Source: Jacaranda mimosifolia (lineage: Eukaryota; Streptophyta; Magnoliopsida; Lamiales; Bignoniaceae). Taken from it: a stretch of DNA of 64,000 nucleotides. Under the pieces are notes generated by a model. It made no database searches, had not been told where the DNA came from, and was given only the letters and a program-made list of their open reading frames with translations. This document shows, piece after piece, positions 12,941-26,600 of the stretch. Within the stretch, counting starts at the first letter, position 1; every line of letters starts with the position of its first letter. The DNA lies in contig CM032123.1 in NCBI GenBank assembly GCA_018894105.1, positions 1,303,001 through 1,367,000 on the forward strand, given 5' to 3'. The position numbers and the translations under genes are program-made.

Positions 12941-13881
12941 AGACTAATGGGCCATCAATAAATGAGTTAAAACAATTGGATAACGCGTTTATAGTCGTGA
13001 TTATTAATGATCGAACATGCAATAATTATGTATCTTTCTTTAATGATGGAAAATGATTCTTTTTCCACTTTTTTTAAATATAAAAAAATAAATAATATCT
13101 AAAATAGTTAAATTTATAATTTCATACAAAGATAAATAGACCGTCATATTTCCATTTTTTTCACCTACTAATAACTCGTTAAAATTGGACTCTCAAACCT
13201 TTTTTTTTTCTTTTTTCTACTCAATTATCTACACATTCGTACATGCACAGGCATTTTCATCCTGGGTTTTGTCTTTTTCTTCTTTTCTTGAAACAGAAAA
13301 AAATCAGTAAAAAACAAAAGAAAAATGTTGGCCCATGTTATTTATTTTACATTTATGCATGACAACGACATGCATGCCAAAGCATTTTCCTCATGGGCTA
13401 GTTAGGATTTCATTTTCTTTGAAATCCATCAATTCTGCAACATGTTAGCCACAAACTTAGCCTTCAAACTTCCATCAAGATGAATTTGGTTACCAACAAA
13501 GTTATATCCTTTCTTCAGCTAGCTTAAGATTATTATCATAACATATTCAGCATCTCATGTTCGTACTCCAATCTCCACAATAGCTAACTAACATGTTAGC
13601 CAGCTTCCAGCTCAAATGAACTTAAAGTCAGTAAGTCGGCCTGAGGGGTTCATATAATTAAAATCAGTAGAGTAATCAACAATATAGTTGGGGAACTGTC
13701 TTAATGAGGCTTCTTTAGCCTCTAGTAACCACAAAAACCGACTATCAAGGGATCGCTGGCTGGCCAGGTAAAAAGTTCGTGCCTCCAGTTTTTAACCAAT
13801 ATACCTCTTAAGAAGCAATCATGGAACATAGGAGAAAAGGGGTGGTTTCTGAAGCAGATCCTCTAAAGCACCACCTCCCAC
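12941..13881. other. spacer between the auxilin-like and KRTCAP2-type genes
   Basis: No gene is supported. Roughly the last 250 bases are probably 3' UTR of the minus-strand KRTCAP2-type gene. Confidence 0.4.
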
Positions 13882-15861
13882 TCAAAACCGTTTAGCTTTA
13901 GATTCGGGCATTCCTGAAAGTTTGTTGACCTCATATAACAGCCCAGCAGAAAACAGAAAACTGCATATTTATACACATAATCAGTGATAAAAAATCCAGA
14001 GTTGATATTAGTCTGACCAATCAGGTAAAAAAGAATATAAAATACCAGGTTGTGATGCAAACTCGATGAACGGTGCCAGCAGCTAGGAGCGCCACAGTTT
14101 CTGCAATTATAACTGACCACAAAAGGTGAAGAATAATGAGTTAAATGAATTATCAGTTCATCTATTTTCATTGAGTATCAATATAAGTGGAGAGCAAGTG
14201 TCGTGTTAATTCAGGCTATTGCTGCAAGGAGCAAACTATCATTCCATTATTTTGCAGTTTTATCTGCATTTAGCAGGAAAAACCCATTGTGTTAGCTTTT
14301 ATCAAATGTTTTGGTAGTATTCAAGCTAAGAAGCATAGTAAAGGGATATGATGTATTACAAACGAACAGAATAAGCAGAATGATCTACCAAAAGTATTTC
14401 AGATCTGCAGAAAAGATGTAAACTTGGGAGTTGATTGAAATCTATTGCAGGTCTTTGGATCATAGTCTTAAACATACAATAAAGTTGCCTGCATCAACCA
14501 TCTACAGCGTCACAAGCTTCAATGAGTAATTATAACCCTAAGCATCTTTTAGATATCCTCTAATCATAATTATAGAGAATGATTGCATGATTATGTGGTG
14601 CAATGTACTTGAACATCAATTTCTTAGAGACTGAGCCTTGGGTGTGAGTGATATCAAGAGGGGGAGTGCAAAGTAAATGATTCCAACCCTTCCCCTAGGA
14701 AAGGGATACATGCACCCTCCATTTTATTTGGTGTCATGGAGGGGAAGGAAAATGCAACACTTTCTTGTTGTTTGTAATTATTAGACAAAAAACAAAGGGA
14801 AGAGGAAACTTTTGTTTTTCAAATCCAATGCCTCCTCCAAATCTTCAAATTTAGGAGGGATTGAAAACTTCTACACAGTCCCTTCTCTTGCACCACCCCC
14901 CCCCCCCAACCCAGAACAAAACAACCAATTCTACCACTCATAAATTTAATTGGTCGAAGCACCATAACTTAATGCATGCCAATATACAATTAGCCCATGA
15001 TATATATGTTTCAGTAATGAGACCATATAATTATCCATTTACTCTTAGCCATTAATAAGCATCAATAGAAGCAAAATCATTAGAATGGCTATTGGTAAAA
15101 TATACTACATCTGTCAAGATGCCACTTACCGAAAGACTTTCTTGTCTAGAAATCCCACCCTATACCTCACTATCAAATCTAAGAGCTACCAAAGCTGAAG
15201 ACAGAAAATAACAGAACAACCCTTCCAAGGAATTGGGGGGACATTCAGCTAATAGATTTGAAGACTACAACCAATGGATCCTATGGGTCTATCCTTACAG
15301 AATTTCTTATTGACTGCCTTATATGTTAAGTAATTGAGTGATTTGCTTTTCATATGCGAGGTGGATCGCCTTTTCCAGATTAAATAGAAGTAGCGCTTCA
15401 TCCCAAAAGGAAAGGGAAAAGCATCTAAATGGTACTTCACCTCCTTCAAGTTTTGACATAAGTAAAACAAAGGAATTATCTACAAAGAATGTGTCTACTT
15501 ACCAGCACCCCATCCTGTCCTGATACCGCATGTTTCCTGATAATTTCCAATGAACTGCAGATGAAATATCCAAATCAGAGGCATACACCACAATCATCTT
15601 GGAGTTGTCTCGGTTGGTCAAATAAATGATGTATAGACTGATTGCTTGATTATCAATGCTATCACTATATGTATGAAGGATTGTTAAGAGGATAATTTCT
15701 CTTACCGTCAGCAGCATAAGGAATATGAGAGAGCTGGTGAATCCTCCAAGAATAGTAAATAACTCTGAAGAAGCTAACTTTGCCCTATAAATTTCTTGAA
15801 CAGAAAGAGTGGCAGTGAACAGAAGAAAAGAATATAACATAGAACTCCCGGCTCCAGCCAT
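13882..15861 (-). CDS. KRTCAP2-type oligosaccharyltransferase accessory subunit
   Basis: Keratinocyte-associated protein 2 (KCP2) homologues are small ER membrane subunits of the oligosaccharyltransferase that N-glycosylates nascent proteins. Exons on the minus strand are 15861-15706, 15554-15503, 14112-14046 and 13960-13882. All junctions are GT-AG and the product has 117 residues. The start is MAGAGSSMLYSFLLF, followed by ELFTILGGF and a hydrophobic stretch LIFLMLLTFIGNYQET. A third hydrophobic region, VALLAAGTVHRVCITTCFLF, leads to SAGLLYEVNKLSG and a basic end SKAKRF. Three to four membrane segments fit the family. The gene lies on the same strand as the auxilin-like gene, 2 kb upstream of it, and is unrelated in role. 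The hidden short exons explain why only the first is obvious as an open frame. Confidence 0.92.
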
Positions 15862-16760
15862 GTGATTGATACGACACTGAAAGGCAAGGAAAAAAACACG
15901 TAAAACTCATTAAATCACTGTAGAAAAATGTCTTAAGATAAATGGGTAGTTGCAACTGAACTACTGAATTATCGAAATTCTCGTCAATGATGACAGTGCA
16001 GTCTAGGTTGCTAAATCTAAAGAAAAATCTTGAGATTGGCCCCAAAATATTCTCTTGATAAGCTCCGTACCACCCATCACTTGCCTGCACATGTCTTTGG
16101 AGCTAACGTTGGTTTTCAGGGCTCTGAATCTATAGCTTTCCAACAGAACCACCGACCAATCACAAGAGTGAAGAGACACATTTTGTTCATTACTATGATC
16201 CAATCAAAAATGGTAACTCTTTCTTAATCAATTCTCCGCATTTCCATCAAGCAATTATCTAGACCATGTCAAACTAAACCCTGAGAATTCCACTTCGCTC
16301 ATCAAAAATCTTCAATTGTTCAAACTTGACATTACTACGCAAACCGCTTCACTGGCAAATGCACATACCAACACGCCCCACTATTTCAAGATTTCTCCAG
16401 TTTTACTACAATTTTCTTCCACAAAATTCAACAGATTCTGAGGTAAACCTATAAAGCAGTGTATCCCTCCAGAAACACGTGCATTTTAGCAAATTAAACT
16501 GACAATAAAATTAAATCCACAATCAGCTTAAGAAACTAAATTGGAACAGCCATTTCAAATCCACCAACAACAGTACAATTCACATAGAAAAGCAATTGCA
16601 TTACAGTTTAAAATCCAAAAAATATTAACATTAAAACAAATCTTTACGTGCACATCTAGAAACCGAAAAGAGACTCACCAGAGTACACTAGTTTAGAATC
16701 TACCGAAATTTTGGACCGAAGTGCAGCACAGCAGCTGAGGGTTGGACTTAATATTTATAT
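15862..16760 (-). promoter_or_regulatory. 5' leader with intron, KRTCAP2-type gene
   Basis: On the minus strand an acceptor (TTTCAG, intron end at 15877) sits 15 bases before the ATG. A strong donor GTGAGT begins at 16678. I infer an 802 bp leader intron with the first non-coding exon near 16679-16760. In plants such leader introns often raise expression. No coding frame of note lies inside it. Confidence 0.5.
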
Positions 16761-19575
16761 CCGAAGGTCCAGAAATATAAAATCGACCACGACTTAAAAC
16801 GGAAACGCGTTTCAAAAGGCCGAGTTCAGATGCCTTTGGTGAATAACGCTTACATGCTATGCTTGTGGGAATTTTTTTTAATTTAAGCTGGTTTTAATCT
16901 TTTCAACTAATTACATAATAAAATAATTATATAATCATCTATTTTATATGAAATAAATTAGATATGTTTAAATTTCTGATATGAAAAATGATTGAAATTA
17001 TAATTATGTCCTTAATAAAATATGGGATCAAGAGGAATAATTTAGTCCATAGTTGACAGGTACAACCTGACCCGATGATCAACTCAAATAGTACCACCCG
17101 GCATATGGACCATTGATCAAGGACACATATAACTATATCCTCTATCAATAAGAACAACAAGGACACAAATGTATAGTTCTTGGGCACTATAAATAAGAGT
17201 TGAGTTGCACATTTGAAAAAAACTTATGGAAGAACATTTAATGTAATAGTCCGTCAGTTCGTTACTTGTTGACCTAAGATCGTATTGACTAATTTTCTGT
17301 TAAAACTCAAGATTCTTTTCGTTACTTGTTGACCTAAGATCGTATTAACTACTTTTCTGTTAAAACTCAAGATTCTTTGTAACTAAATAAATTGAATTTG
17401 GTGTTGTCATTATGACCCCAACTCAATTTCGATTATAAAATAAAGTGTATCTGTTAAAATATAAGACATATATAAATACATCTTAAATTAATAAAATTAT
17501 GCAATTCGCGCCTTATGATTTATTTTCCAATGATTATGTGGTAGCGGAAATTCTATTAAGATAATAGCCTTTAGCAAAAGGAAAAAAGAAATCAAATATG
17601 ATTACTTTATGCATAAGAAGATTGTCTTCCAACCATAATTATGCAATTATGACCATATTTAAAAAACTTATAATTATTTAAAATTATTTAATTAATTGCT
17701 TAACATTGTGAATTCCTTAATATCCTAAATCATTGAAAAGTATGCCCAAAAAACAAATTTTATAATCTTTTCGTGTATTCTTTAAACTCATTTTCACACA
17801 CATAAAAATATATTATTTTAGAATTTTGACCAATTTTTGGATTTTAAAATTTTAGATTGTCATTACTTATTTAGAATAATATCATTTATTATTTAATATT
17901 ATTTGTGGATTTCTTGACTTTTAAATCATCAAAATATAACATATAATCGAATTCAATGACCATTTAATATATTTTTAAAAAAAATCTATTTACGCATTGG
18001 TAAATTGAAAAAAAATAAATTCAAGTCTAGTATGCAAAATTAATGAATATTCCAATTAAAATGTTAAGTAATCCCATCAAAAGTGGCTAAAATTTAATAA
18101 AGATTAAAGATATCAAAATCTTGTATATTGTCGCATATTCTAAAATATTTTATACTCTATAAGTTCATTTTGTAGTGTCCAAAATAAAATTTTACAAATT
18201 ATGTATTCATTTTGTTAATTCTAATTAAAAATTAAATTATGTTAACTTGTAAAAATAACATGCCTTATCACAATATTACCTTCCAACAAAAAATTAAGTT
18301 CATAAATTCTATTTTTCACATTAATTGTTATTTCTCGTTTTTTATATTTACTAATGTCAGACAATATTTTCTTTCGTCAACCATTTCCGATATTAATTAA
18401 TATTGTATCTTTACTTTAAAAAAACTAGATTTTTTTTCTAAATAAAATTATAATTGTCTATTTTTATTTTTGATAAATTAAAAAAGAAGAGGAAGAAAAA
18501 GAAGAAACGTTTTGGCTAATGATATATCCAAGACAAAAATTAAAAAGCATTGATTAAAAAAAAAAGAAAAATAGATAAAATTAATTTTGGAATCGATGCC
18601 TTCACATTAGAAAAAAAAAAAACTAAAACCATAAATGAGAATCATGCCTATCATGGATGTGTACAAATTTATTTATCACGATATTTTTTTAATTTTTTTT
18701 GTTTACAAGGAGTTATTGAAAAGCTCTATTGTACCATGACATTATATTCATCCTTGCATCATAAAGCATTTTCAAATGAAAAAAAAAAATTACAATAAGT
18801 GAAATATTAGATCAAACCGGTAACATTATATTTATTTAATTTTATCCCTATAGTTGGGTGTTTTTCTAAAGGAATATCATTTATGCACGTATGTTACGCA
18901 ATATTAAAAATTATATATATATATATATATATAATACAATAATACTCGTTCTGTAAAAATGAAAATAAAAATAAAAATACTAAAATAAATTCAAATTTCC
19001 AACACCATATATTTTCTAGTTAGTTATGGAATGCATCACAATGGAGTTTAAGTGATGTGTGTATACATGTGATTTTACCGTTGACAAACACTTTGCTCAC
19101 GTGAATAATCGAGGAAGTGTTTTGTCACATGCATATGGACATCATAAAGTTCCATTATCATGAATTTGTCATTTTTTTTATTAGTTATTTGGTTACAATA
19201 ATTTTGAAATAAAATAAGAGATGGGGCAAAAATTGAAAAAGGACAAAGATGGGGGGGTGGGTGGGTACCAAACTAGAAACTAGTAAGATTTTATTTTTAC
19301 TTTTCATTCCAATATTGCTTGTCTCAATCACAAGTAAAAATTGTACATTATAGATTATAATATTACAGTTACAATAAAAATTCCAAAAAATTTCAAAATA
19401 ACGGGGGTAAGTTCAAATTGACAACACTGCATTTATTTTTATTATTGATATAGACAAAATCAAATCAACATACTTACTATAGAAATAATCTTTTAAATAA
19501 AATAATAAAAGAATTACAAAAATATTAGTTCAAATTGATATTGATTTAATCATAATGAAAATACCACATATGCTC
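16761..19575. other. AT-rich intergenic DNA
   Basis: This spacer separates the divergent KRTCAP2-type and ubinuclein genes. It is very AT-rich, with an (AT)n run near 18911-18932 and a G-rich patch GGGGGGGTGGGTGGG at 19251-19265. Open frames such as 18550-18798 are chance frames in A-runs. Apart from the 60 bp tandem repeat and the hAT element listed separately, I see nothing functional. Confidence 0.4.
17260..17379. repeat. tandem duplication, 60 bp period, two units
   Basis: Units 17260-17319 and 17320-17379 differ at only a few positions. Both begin CGTTACTTGTTGACCTAAGA and end in ACTCAAGATTCTTT. The high identity points to a recent duplication. Confidence 0.9.
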
Positions 19576-20174
19576 AGTGTTTGAAAAATCGGACCATTCA
19601 TTGAACCAAAAGACTTACCGATTTACAATTCACTGGTTCAACTGTTGATCAGACCGTAATTGAACCGTGATGTCATAATTATGAAATATATATATTTATA
19701 TTATATATTACTTAAAAATTAATAAAATGCCAAAATATAAAATATAAATAGCTTAAATGATACTGTCTAACATTGCAATTCAAATTTCACAATTCATATT
19801 ATAAATAATTACAACAATTTAAATACATCAAGTCTAAAGTTTAAAGTTAAGAGTGTGTAAGTTAATTTTAAACTCTAAACTAAGTTTTTTTTTTTTTTTT
19901 GACTTTTAGATAGCTTGTAAAGTATATCTTAACTTTCAAACTTTGTACTTAGACTAAAAAAATTAATTTTATTAAAATTCAAATAAAAAAATCAATTCGG
20001 TTCAATTGAACTGTGAATAGCTCATCGGTTCGACCGGCTAATTTGAACAGTTTTTACAAAGTATGGTATTTTTTTTCATTTTTTTGATTTTTGAGAAAAC
20101 CAAATTGGTTCGTCAACTAGTTGACGGTTCGATCGGTCTGACTGGCCGATCTGATTATATTTTTTAAATAGTGT
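19576..20174. mobile_element. hAT-type MITE, 599 bp
   Basis: An exact 8 bp target duplication ATATGCTC lies at 19568-19575 and 20175-20182. Ends are imperfectly inverted (AGTGTTTGAAAAA and TTTTTTAAATAGTGT). Subterminal GGTTCAATTGAAC and GGTTCGACCGG motifs occur in both halves, with an AT-rich middle and no transposase frame. It is a different family from the element at 3450-3986. Confidence 0.8.
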
Positions 20175-20675
20175 ATATGCTCGATTTTTGGATGGGCAAG
20201 TGTCCATCAAGCATAAAATATGATATAAAATTATATTTTATAATTTTATAAAAGAATTATAAAATACAAGTTTTTCAACATACATTGAAAAACTCTCGTT
20301 TAGGAAAATTATACAAATTTTCCTTTTTCCTCTAGCCATTGTTTTGACAAAAATTTTGAAATAGAAATAAAGGGGTCAAAAATTGAAAAAAGAAAATTAA
20401 GGGGTATAAACTAAAAAATAGCAAAGGTTGGGGACCTTTTACATGTTCTCCTGGTCTTCCTTTATTCTTCATACCAGTCATAGCTATAACGGTTACGAAT
20501 CCGGAGAATAAACAAGAAATTGGGGAAAAAAAAAAGAAAAAAAAGGGAAAATCCACTTTCCCTCTCTCTCGGTCACTCCATGATCAACTCCACTCTAGGG
20601 TTTTTCCCCAAATTTCCCTATTCTTTTCTAACCCTTGCCCCAAGTTCAGCAATCCATTGAGGGAACACTGAATTA

Positions 20676-23600
20676 ATGGTAGAAGGCACTGAAGGTGGCG
20701 GGCCCGAATTGGGTTCCGGGTCAAAAACCGGGTCCTCATTCGAATCAGCCGGTGGCCGCCTTCGGTTCACGGTGGACTTGCGGCCAGGAGAAACAACAAT
20801 CGTTTCGTGGAAAAAGCTTCTCAAAGAGGCCAATTCAAGTAAGTCCGACTGGTCCGGCCCGCCAATTTCGGGCCCATCGTACGAAGCCCAAACTCAGCCC
20901 GTCTCTCTGTCCCCGCCTCCGCCTCCTCCTGTGGCACCTTCTTCTTCAAAGCAACCAATGGAGAAGGAACCGAAGGATTCACAAGTGCAGGCAGGGTCAA
21001 ACCGTTTAAGCACCGTCATTGAGAGAATTGAGAGAATCTATGCGGTAAGTTGGATCGAATTTGTAGATAGAATGTATGTTAGTGGATTTGGATTGAGTCT
21101 TTTAATATCTCGATATGTTTCTTTTTTTGGGGGTGGTGGTGGTTTGAATGTGCGTTTTTTGGTAGGATTTATGGAGGTACCTCGTACATTTCCAGTTACA
21201 CTAGAACATGTAATATTTTATAGTGCAATCAAAATCATCCATGAAACGTGTATATAGATGTATATTTTACCTCCTTTCCTTGGTATAGTTACAATCATGT
21301 TTGTTTTAAAAATTTTTCCTTGTTAACTGGTTTGATTTGCGTTTGCATTCTTCAGTGTGTTCATGAAGCGGCATGGAGTTTTTAACTTTCTTTGTTTTTT
21401 CTATTCTACTGCTGGGGAGTGTGGTCATTGAGGGTTCATTTTGCGTAAATCTAGGCACAGTCTAGCACATCTAATGCCGGCTGGTTTGGTGGTTATCGTT
21501 CTTGAAATTTTAACCTAGATTACTAATTAGTGGTTGCTTGGTGAGATGATGAAATGTGGGTTTTAGCTGTGTAGATAATTTAATATTTGTTAATTGGGAG
21601 TGAACTCTATTTTGTGTTGTGTGTGTGTGTGTGATGGTACTTGCAGGGTAATGGGAGTAGCGATGAGGAAGATGTTGTTCTCTACGATGTGCCTGATGAT
21701 GATGAGTATGATACAGGGGATTCCTTCATTGATGATGCTGAGTTGGTGGGTACTGCTCTTTCATCAATTAGCTCTATTATACTTTTCAACTTCACTTATT
21801 CTTTCTTCTAAGTTACTAATGACCAGTTGATTAGCCTATTCATTTTGATAGTGCATGGTTCGTTAATAAATGAGCTTAACTTCTGTGCAGGACGACTATT
21901 TCCAGGTTGACAACTCAGCAATAAAACATGATGGTTTTTTCATTAACCGTGGGAAGTTGGAGCGCACGTGAGTTTGTTTGAATTTTTCTTTGAAATTTTT
22001 GATACACAATATTGCTGTTAAGGATTACATGACATCATGTGCATCAGCACTGAACTCTTGTCAGCTTATGCAACCTTAACTCGTCCTGCAGTGAACCTAC
22101 TATATCTACAAACCAGCAGCCAAAAAAGAGGAGACGTAAAGATTTGACAGAAGTTCATGGTGGGAGGGATGATGGAGATAATCCGAATAAAATTGTGAAA
22201 ATAGGAAATAAAGGTAGGAAAGCATCATCATCAATTCAAAGAAACTCAACTAGTCAGTCTCACAGTGTGGCTTTGTCCAACATACACGGTGAGGATATGC
22301 AATTTCAGGCTTCTTCCGCAAATGCTCCTGAAGTTACAACAAAGAAGAAAACGGCAGATATCCAAATTACTGTGGATCCTTCAGGACTGCCGAAAGATAG
22401 CGCCATCAAGCTGGATATGGAGACTGGCGAGCAGAGACCTGGAGTTCTGTCGTCAAAGAACCATATTGGCAAATGGAAAAAGAGTGAACTTCAAGATACT
22501 TCAACTCAGGGATCAAATGATAAAAGCTTGCATGTAAGCAAATCCCATTCTGGAAAACAACTAAATAATGTTGATGATCTAGATCAATCGATTCAACAAA
22601 AAGAAAAAGGCGGACTTGTAGAGACATTTGACCTTAATGCCCCTGCAAGCAGGGACGGCTTGCCAACTACGGTGAGTAATTGCTTTGTCCATCTCTTATG
22701 AAAAGTTAGTTATTCTTGAAGTGATATCACGTAATGTAGACTCCTCATACAGGGATCTAGGTCAAAGTCTAGGCCTTGAAATATATTGCTGCTGTAGTGA
22801 ACCATTCACAATGTTTGAGATCATGTTGGCAAGTAGGAGCTACCAAAGATCTTGTAAATTAGTCACTTAAGTTTGTTGCATCGCACATAAACTGTATGGT
22901 TGAGTTTGAAATTCTCCTAGATAAGATATTATTCTTCTTTACGACTATCACTGGAGGGATAAAACTAGAAAACCGATGGCCTTTGGTGAATTTCTGGATT
23001 TTCACCACACTTGATGATATTGAAGGACAATTTTACTATATACTTATACATGAGTAGAAGTAGGAATATATGTACCAAAGAATTTTCTTTGTGGTTTGAA
23101 GAGTTTGGAGAATTCTAATCTGTACTGGAATTGGGCAGATGATAAATGGAGAGGGCCAATCTAATTTTCAATAACACTTAGAAGCACTGTTGTTCTGAAA
23201 TGGTTAACGATGAGTTCCTTGAATGGCTGATACTTGGATAGTATGTTTATACTTTCATTAGCTAATTATTTATATGAAGTGTCAAAAGGATGCTACTCGT
23301 TTACTTGCATGATTTGGAATCTGTCATATATGCTGGCTGTTAAATGTATATCCCATTTCCCAAATTTCTTTTGCCTTTTGTTTGTGGTACTTCCATTTTC
23401 TCCTATTAGTTCAAATTTACCATCCCTAATGAGCTGTTTTATCGTTTTGTACAGAAGGCTGCCATTACACAGAGAAAGGAAGGATCTAGTGTTGGGCCAA
23501 AATTTACAACTCTTGAGAAGGCCATTAGAGAGTTAGAGAAGATAGTTGCAGAATGTATCTTACCACTTCTATTGCCATTATGTTTATTTCTTATTATACT

Positions 23601-26600
23601 GTAAATTGTTCCTCAATTATTTATTTGTGCTCATGCGTATTGGAAAACAACAGTTAGACCGCCTTCCACAGAAGCTCCGGATCCTGATAGTTCATCTCAG
23701 GCAATCAAAAGGAGGTTGACGCCTGAAATAAAGCAGAAGTTGGCAAAAGTTGCTGGATTAGCGGTATTGAAGAGATATTTAAAGTCTTATCACTTCATCT
23801 TTGTCATACCATGAATAAATTACTTGATGACCTTATATTTTTGGGCTTCATTAGTCTCTATTTCGGAAGAAGTTAATTTTTTTGTATTTTTTGGGTGGCT
23901 ACAGCAAGCTAGCTATGGAAAGATACCAGAGGATGTGGTCAATCGTCTGATGACCATTGTTGGCCACTTGATGCAAATTAGGACGCTGAAGGTATCTTCC
24001 TCTTTCATACCATATTAAATTCATGTGTTAATGGTTATTATGTTTTGCTCTTCTGGTTTCCTGCCAAAATTCCCTCCTTCTCTCCCTGGTTTATTTTTAG
24101 CTCTTTGATGCTGGAGAAAGGTTGATCTGATGTTCCTGTGATCTTGGGTGTAAAGTTGATTGCTGCTAATGATTAGGATGTCGGCAGGTTTCTTTGCATG
24201 GAATAAATCTATAGCAACTTGCTGGAACCATATTTAAATTTGGAGAATTCCATGAAGTAAAAATCAAGGAGCAAATGCTAGATGATCTACTGTTTGTCTT
24301 CATAGGATTGCTATTAGGATTGTAGGATTTTCAATATGAGGGGCTTCTTTGTCTTATAGCAGCATTTAGGTCATGTTTGTGAAGAGAATCAGACCAGTTT
24401 GGCTCAAGTAGAAGTTGTCTGGTAAGCCATGCTAGAAGAGAAGTTGGTGTTTGCGTATTCTGTCCACTTGTAAGCTTGCTGTTAGCTATTATGACCAGTG
24501 GCAAACTTTCTCTTGTTAATTAGCATGGAAGACATTGAACATTTTTCACAAATGAGACCACGTCATTTTCCTGATCAATGGACCATCTGATTCTTGAAAC
24601 TTTGGTCAGATGTTGCACCTCTTCGCATGCATTTTTCTTCTTCTGGAAAGAATGTAGTTGCCCCGTCCATATTCTGGACCTCTCCATTCTTTAAGTGAGC
24701 GTGTCAGTAGTTGGACTTTGCCAGTGGCGATATTTTCTTTTCTTACAAATGTTACCCACAGTAATTTTTGTTTGAATTAAGATTTGTGTTTTGCAACATA
24801 TTGCTTTTATAGGTTCTGGCTCCTAAAAACATTTGCTGATTGTTGATACTTTCAACCGTTGTCTTTCGAATCCCTTTTTTCCTTGGTAATTATTATCTTT
24901 GGTTAAATACAACTTTTGTTTGTGAAGAAGCAAAAGAAGTGTGTGAAAATTTTGACCTAGTATTCAAACATTTTACTAAAAGTGATTTATGACTGTAAAA
25001 TGGAGCTATTTGCCATGTTTGTATTCCTAATCTGCCTTTCTTCCTGTAAAATAACTGGTTTGTGACCACTTCTGATGACCTTGAATATCTGCTTGCTAGA
25101 CAGATCTGATCATATTATACTTCTTTTATAATCATGCCATGAATGCTTGTAAGTGAAATTAGTTATTCTGCTTTGATTGACACTTTCTTTTTATGACAAG
25201 ACAGACGTTTTTCAGGAGGGACTGCTATTGCTTGGCTGAGAGAGAGTCTAAATGTTAGAGACATATATTCCAAATGAAACACTTCTTCTGAGATGCTTAG
25301 CTTAGAAGTAGATGCTTGTTTTGGAAATAATTTCTTTGATACATCAAGTGAAGCTATTTAATTTTCCTGACAGCAGTTTAGTCTTGAAACACAATTTTTT
25401 TATTGCCGAGAATTAATGAGTTTCTATTCTACTTAATGTAATTCTTAACATGCAAATGGTGTCATGAAGTTCATTGAATGAGTCTAATTTTCTGCACTTG
25501 ATTTAAAGCTTATGTGTGTGTTTTGCAGATTGAAGAATTTATTTAAGCCTTTTCCGAATATTCAACCTAATGGAGATTTGTGAATCTTTATTTTCCATAC
25601 ATGCAAATTCAAGTTCTGTTTTGATAAATGTGCCTGCATGGGATCTCACATAAAACTCTGGTATTTCTGAAGAGTTAGTGTGGTTTCATTTACGCAACGA
25701 CTAATCTATCTTAAATTTAATAGATCTCCTTAAAGTCCTTTTCTAATCCATCCATCATATGGGTGCATAATTGAAGTATTCATTTTTTCATGTGTATACT
25801 CTGGAAACTTCTTTTAGAATTGTTTTGTTATAATTGGTAATATTAACTTGGATCTCGTCTGTATAAATGGAAGCAGTCAACCCCAAATATTGTGAAATAG
25901 AAGTTATGTTTGTAAAATTATGGGTCCTTGCATGTTTAGGCAAACAAGTTACACTAAAGACCTACTTAAATACTTACGGTTTGAGGAAATGATCTCGAGT
26001 ATTGACTAACTATTGTTAAGCTTGGTAGAATACTTCATGGAATGGATGGAGTAACATTATGAAAATATATGCTGGCTAATTCCCATATTAACATGCAAAA
26101 TGTCTAAAAGTAGTAGGTATTTTACTCTTTGTGGCACTGGCTTCTGTATCTAAGGTGCATTTTGAAGGAATTATTTTGTAAATATTTTTTGTTCGTGTAA
26201 AAGAGATGCCCACCTTACGAGGATTAGTAAAAGTGAGTTATTGTTACAATCATAAGTAGAATTTTTACTTGCTCACACCTTAGTCATCTGAACTCTGAAG
26301 TAGGAGTGGAAATTGAACATGGGGCAAGAAGTTGGACGTCTTTATGAAGATAATACTCCCAAAACCTTACTTGTACAAATTGCCAGGTTGTATAGTGGCA
26401 TATAACCATCGTCACCCAACCCAACCAAGTAAGAGCATGCCAATGTGTAATTTATATTTTGCTTAATCCAAATATAAGATCCCATCTTCTAGCACTCATT
26501 TCCATCAAACAAAGATTCTGAGTGTGAATTTCCATGCTTTAACCCCTACTTGTTTCATTTTTGTGACTTGTTTTCTTCTTCTTCTTGTTTTTTTATTATT

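Noticed and set aside
20618..20833. minus-strand frame antisense to ubinuclein exon 1
   Set aside because: A shadow of a GC-rich coding exon, with no family resemblance.
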